Of a DNA stretch of 64,000 nt, positions 60,924 to 64,000 are shown piece by piece. The notes under the pieces were generated by a model. That model searched no databases and was not told where the DNA came from. It saw nothing but the letters and a program-made list of their open reading frames with translations. The DNA is from Lentzea cavernae (GTDB lineage: Bacteria; Actinomycetota; Actinomycetes; Mycobacteriales; Pseudonocardiaceae): assembly GCF_014653695.1 (NCBI RefSeq), contig NZ_BNAR01000010.1, forward strand, positions 1 through 64,000, read 5' to 3'. A program made the translations under genes and the position numbers. Each line of letters begins with the position of its first letter. Positions within the stretch are counted from its first letter, which is position 1.

Positions 60924-62050
60924 AACAGCACCTTCGCGAGGCGGGCCATGCCCTCGCCGATCTCCTCGACCGTGTTGGTGGTGAACGACATCCGGAACGT
61001 CGCGTGGTCCGGCGTCGTCGCGAAGAACGCCGCGCCGGGAACGAACGCCGCGTCGTGCCGCAGCGCCTCCTTCAGCAACGCGGCGCTGTCCGCGCCGCCC
61101 GGCAGCCGCAGCCACACGAACATGCCGCCGTCCGGGTCGCTCCACGTCGTGCCCGACGGCACGCAAGCGGGCAGGGCGGCGATCATCGCGTCGCGGCGGG
61201 CGCCGTACTCCACGCGCAGGCGGGCGACGTGGGCGTCGAGATCGTTGTGCGCCAGGTAGTTCGCGGCGGCGGCCTGGTCCACTGTGGACGTGTGGAGGTC
61301 GGCTGCCTGCTTCACGATCGTCAGGGTGCGCAGCAGGTCGGCGGGGGCTCGCAGCCAGCCCAGGCGCATGCCGGGTGCGCCGATCTTCGAGAAGCTGCCC
61401 AGGTAGATGGTCCTGTCGCTCAGGGACGCCAGCGGTGGCACGGCGGAGCCGCGGTAGCGGAGCTCGCCGTAGGGGTCGTCCTCCACGATCCACAGGCCGT
61501 GAGCCGCGGCGATCTCCGCGATCTCGAGGCGGCGCGGGGCGGAGAGGGTGCGGCCCGTGGGGTTCGCGAACGTCGGCACCAGGTAGAGCAGGCCGGGTTT
61601 CTCCGCGGCCACCACCGACCGCAGCGAGGACGGGACGAGGCCGTCGGCGTCGCTGGCGACGGGCACGATCCTGGCGCCGGTCATCCGGAAGCACTGCAGC
61701 GCGGCGAGGTACGTCGGTTCCTCCACCGCCACGACGGCGCCCGGTCCCAGCATCGCGGTGGCCACCAGGGCGAGCGCCTGCTGGGAGCCGGTGGTGATCA
61801 GGACGTCCGACGTGGGCAGTCCGAGGCCGGTCAGGCGGGTGGAGACCAGGGCGCGCAGGTCCGGATTTCCCTCTGTGGGGGCGTACTGCAGCACCGACGG
61901 GTCGCGTAGTGCGAGGTCGTAGGCGGCGCGCAGACCGTCCAGGTCGAACAGTTCGGGAGCGGGCAGGCCGCCGGCGAACGAGATCACTTCGGGGCGGGAG
62001 GTCAGCGCGAGCAGGTCGCGCACCGGGGAACTGGCCACGGGAAGCTGCAT
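60920..62050 (-). CDS. PLP-dependent aminotransferase, class I/II
   Basis: A 376-residue fold-type I aminotransferase similar to 2-aminoadipate/kynurenine-type enzymes: 'VISFAGGLPAPELF', 'YAPTEGNPDLRALVS', the 'VPTFANPTGRT' substrate block, 'VEDDPYGELRY', the Schiff-base Lys in YLGSFSKIGAPGMRLGW, and Arg in 'FRMSFT'. No GntR domain, so not a MocR regulator. Start ATG at 62050 (MQLPVASSPVRDLL); a GTG at 62059 is also in frame. Divergent from the ArsR gene. Confidence 0.9.
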   Translation of the reverse strand: MQLPVASSPVRDLLALTSRPEVISFAGGLPAPELFDLDGLRAAYDLALRDPSVLQYAPTEGNPDLRALVSTRLTGLGLPTSDVLITTGSQQALALVATAMLGPGAVVAVEEPTYLAALQCFRMTGARIVPVASDADGLVPSSLRSVVAAEKPGLLYLVPTFANPTGRTLSAPRRLEIAEIAAAHGLWIVEDDPYGELRYRGSAVPPLASLSDRTIYLGSFSKIGAPGMRLGWLRAPADLLRTLTIVKQAADLHTSTVDQAAAANYLAHNDLDAHVARLRVEYGARRDAMIAALPACVPSGTTWSDPDGGMFVWLRLPGGADSAALLKEALRHDAAFVPGAAFFATTPDHATFRMSFTTNTVEEIGEGMARLAKVLL

Positions 62051-62134
62051 GATCGGCACGCTAACCGGCGACCGACGAGGTCCCAACGCGTTTCCCAGGT
62101 GGCGGACATATGCCCTTCGAGCTATATTGCCGTC

Positions 62135-62446
62135 ATGGCATCTACATTCGCGGTGCTGGCGGATCCGAGTCGCCGGGAGATCCTCGACCTGCTGCGGGAG
62201 CGCGAGCGGCCGGTCGGCGACCTCGTCGACCGGCTGACGCTCGCCCAGCCGACCGTCTCGAAGCACCTCAAGGTGTTGCGCGAGGCCGGACTCGTCGAGG
62301 TGCGCACCGACGCCCAGAAGCGCTGGTACCGCGTTTCACCCGGCCCGCTGGCGGAGATCGACGCCTGGCTCGCGCCGTACCGCCGGATGTGGGAGAAGAG
62401 CCTCGACGCACTGGAACGACGACTCGACGAGATCGAAGGGGACTGA
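62135..62446 (+). CDS. ArsR-family transcriptional regulator
   Basis: A 103-residue winged-helix protein: 'FAVLADPSRREILDLLRERERPVGDLVDRLTLAQPTVSKHL' (in parts, residues 5-45), with the recognition helix QPTVSKHLKVLREAGLV. No metal-binding Cys, so it is of the type that regulates an adjacent SRPBCC/AHSA1 gene. A TATATT lies 8 bp before the ATG without a ribosome-binding site, so the mRNA may be leaderless. The AHSA1 gene follows after 3 bp. Confidence 0.92.
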   Translation: MASTFAVLADPSRREILDLLRERERPVGDLVDRLTLAQPTVSKHLKVLREAGLVEVRTDAQKRWYRVSPGPLAEIDAWLAPYRRMWEKSLDALERRLDEIEGD

Positions 62447-62449
62447 CCC

Positions 62450-63331
62450 GTGGACGCCGAACTGCGGATGATCGAGGGCAAGCCCGTGCTGCGTTTCGAA
62501 CGCAGGCTGCGTCACTCGCCGGAGAAGGTCTGGCGGGTCGTCACCGATCCCGCCGAGATGAAGCACTGGTTCCCGGCCGAGGTCGACGTCGACGGCACGA
62601 AGATGCGCTTCACGTTCCCGGACGAGGCGCCGGTGGACGCGGACGGCGGCGAGGGCGAACTGCTGGAGTCCGACCCGCCGAAGGTCTTCGCCTTCCGCTG
62701 GCTCACCGACGTGCTGCGCTTCGAGATCCTGCCGCGCGAGGACGGCTGCCTGCTCGTCTTCACCGCGGTCGTCACGAACAAGCTGACCGTGGGCCGCGAC
62801 GCCCCCGGCTGGACCACCTGCCTCGACGCCCTGGTAGCCCACGCCGACGGCACGGAGTTCGAGCCGCCCATCGAGTGGCTGTCGCGCATCGAGCACTACA
62901 TCCGCCACTTCGGCCTCGACGAGGGCACCGACGAACCCGGCGGCGTGCGTTTCGCCCGCGACCTGGTGTGGACGCCGCTCGACGACGTCTGGAAGCTCCT
63001 CACCGAAGGCGACGAGTCCGGCGTGCCGGCCCGCGCCGCGCATCCTGGCATCACGCCCGGCGCGGTCACGAGGTCCGAGGCACCGCGGCTGCTGGAGTAC
63101 GAGTGGCTCCAGGACGGCGAGCCGAAGGGCAAGGTGCGCTGGGAGTTCGAGCACGTGCCGTTGCAGGGCACGACGGTCACGCTCGTCCAGGAGAACGCCC
63201 ACGGCCCAGAGGTGCTCGCGGCGTGGCACGTGCACCTGGAGCTGTTCTTCGCGGCGACGCAGGGCGAGATCCGCTGCCCGTGGCCCGAGGACAGGGAGAA
63301 GGAACTGGCCCGGCGCTACGCCGAACGCTGA
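62450..63331 (+). CDS. Tandem AHSA1/SRPBCC-domain protein
   Basis: A 293-residue protein made of two START-like halves: residues 1-145 ('RFERRLRHSPEKVWRVVTDPAEMKHWFP') and 160-290 ('RFARDLVWTPLDDVWKLLTEG'). AHSA1-like proteins usually have one domain of about 150 residues and are paired with an ArsR regulator, as here. Ligand unknown. GTG at 62450, 3 bp after the ArsR stop, so co-expressed. Confidence 0.87.
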   Translation: MDAELRMIEGKPVLRFERRLRHSPEKVWRVVTDPAEMKHWFPAEVDVDGTKMRFTFPDEAPVDADGGEGELLESDPPKVFAFRWLTDVLRFEILPREDGCLLVFTAVVTNKLTVGRDAPGWTTCLDALVAHADGTEFEPPIEWLSRIEHYIRHFGLDEGTDEPGGVRFARDLVWTPLDDVWKLLTEGDESGVPARAAHPGITPGAVTRSEAPRLLEYEWLQDGEPKGKVRWEFEHVPLQGTTVTLVQENAHGPEVLAAWHVHLELFFAATQGEIRCPWPEDREKELARRYAER

Positions 63332-63332
63332 G

Positions 63333-64000
63333 TCAGGCGTAGCGCACGCGGTCAACGAGGAAGCGCCAGTCCGGCGGGCAACGGCGCCCGAAGCGACGTG
63401 CGCTCGCCTCTTCGTACTCGAGCACGGCTCGGCGCCGGGTCCGCGGGTCCGGCGCCAGATCCTCGAGTTCGTCGATGTCGGCGGCGGTGAGCCGGACGTC
63501 GGTGACCCGTGCCGAGTCGAGCTTGGCAACAGACCACCAGGAGGCCGCCGCGGCGTGGTCGTAGCTCAGGGCGCGGAACTTCTCCTCCGCCAGCAGGAAG
63601 TCCCGGACCGCGCTCGCCTTCTCCCGGCTGCCGAGTGAAAGTTCGGCTCGGACCTGATGCGCACGGGCCACCACCTCCGGGTACGCGCCCGCCGTGATGA
63701 CGCCCGTGACGTACGTCTTGCCCTCGTTGTACTTGCGAGAGGCGTGGCAAAGACGGGCGCGCAGCACCATCAGCCCCTGGTACCACTCGCCGCCAGGCGA
63801 CAGCAGTGCCTCAGCGGACCTGGCCTTCGTCATCGCGGTCGCGAGGTTCGCCCGGTCACCGGTCAGGTGGAACCGCGCCAGCGACCACTCCGCCCACAGG
63901 GAGGCGCAGAGTCCGACCTCCCCGCTCGCGCTGCCGGAGATCGTGGAGAACCGGTCGATCGCCTGCAACAACAGCAGCTTGCTCTTGCGCAGGTAGAAGT
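63333..64000 (-). CDS. Helical TPR-like protein, partial (N-terminus beyond the window)
   Basis: The frame is open to the right edge (FYLRKSKLLLLQAIDRF... to the stop at 63333), so only the last 222 or so residues are visible. Paired helices such as 'SLWAEWSLARFHLTGDRANLATAMTKARSAEAL' (in part) and 'ARAHQVRAELSLGSREKASAVRDFLLAEEKF' suggest TPR-type repeats. No catalytic motif. The end 'RRFGRRCPPDWRFLVDRVRYA' is basic. Convergent with the AHSA1 gene, 1 bp apart. Confidence 0.75.
   Translation of the reverse strand, partial: FYLRKSKLLLLQAIDRFSTISGSASGEVGLCASLWAEWSLARFHLTGDRANLATAMTKARSAEALLSPGGEWYQGLMVLRARLCHASRKYNEGKTYVTGVITAGAYPEVVARAHQVRAELSLGSREKASAVRDFLLAEEKFRALSYDHAAAASWWSVAKLDSARVTDVRLTAADIDELEDLAPDPRTRRRAVLEYEEASARRFGRRCPPDWRFLVDRVRYA

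Overview
The window is high-GC actinobacterial chromosome, most likely from a Pseudonocardiales-type actinomycete. Evidence for this is the strong third-position G/C codon use, the many GTG starts with 4-nt stop/start overlaps (ATGA/GTGA), a mycothiol-dependent enzyme homologue, a DUF1844 gene near infC, a mycobacterial-type LexA box at uvrA and an rRNA leader of the actinobacterial 'TTTGAGAACTCAA' type. The species call is inference; the class is well supported.

The backbone is a conserved housekeeping block in the order known from other actinobacteria such as Mycobacterium: uvrA, infC-rpmI-rplT-rRNA methyltransferase, pheS-pheT, argC-J-B-D-F-R-(orf)-H, a 3-methyladenine glycosylase and tyrS. 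Nearly all of it is on the minus strand. Accessory genes have been inserted between these blocks.

Region by region. 1-500: leader and promoter of an rRNA operon leaving the window to the left, plus the tyrS terminator. 0.5-3.4 kb: tyrS, then a plus-strand pair (small membrane protein and a TIR-domain protein whose catalytic Glu position is Gln). 3.3-11.3 kb: alkylpurine glycosylase and the arginine operon, with ARG boxes before argC; argG is absent and an 88-residue ORF sits between argR and argH. 11.3-19.4 kb: two duplicated sensor kinases with a response regulator, sthA, a secreted protein, an AlkD-like glycosylase, a 169-bp near-perfect palindrome, a frameshifted acetyltransferase and a membrane-anchored protein. 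19.8-23.4 kb: pheT and pheS. 23.5-28.9 kb: an HSP90-family protein coupled to a 900-residue helical-repeat protein, then an S41 peptidase. 28.9-31.3 kb: rRNA methyltransferase, rplT, rpmI, infC with a leader attenuator. 31.4-34.5 kb: DUF1844 protein, membrane proteins and a SUKH-type immunity-like pair.

34.5-41.0 kb is a coherent catabolic cluster: a RidA family protein, an IclR regulator and a PfkB sugar-acid kinase on one strand, and a PLP D-serine-dehydratase-like lyase, an N-acyl-D-amino-acid deacylase and a GntP permease on the other. Together they could import an N-acylated amino sugar acid, deacylate it, eliminate ammonia and phosphorylate the resulting keto-deoxy sugar acid. N-acetyl-D-glucosaminate, a product of oxidative chitin cleavage, is my best guess. 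41.0-46.9 kb: lipoproteins, a GH36 alpha-galactosidase, and a FAD monooxygenase with a divergent TetR regulator and two clear operators. 46.9-49.4 kb: two coupled von Willebrand A-like membrane proteins, the first with an N-terminal motif resembling bacterial amyloid signalling motifs. 49.4-55.6 kb: SRPBCC protein, uvrA with LexA box, mycothiol-dependent enzyme, acyltransferase and a metallo-hydrolase. 55.6-64 kb: toxin-antitoxin pair, Beta-family protein, compact amidase, RNase HI with tandem Cys/His tail, a deleted methyltransferase pseudogene, an aminotransferase, an ArsR/AHSA1 pair and a partial gene cut by the window end.
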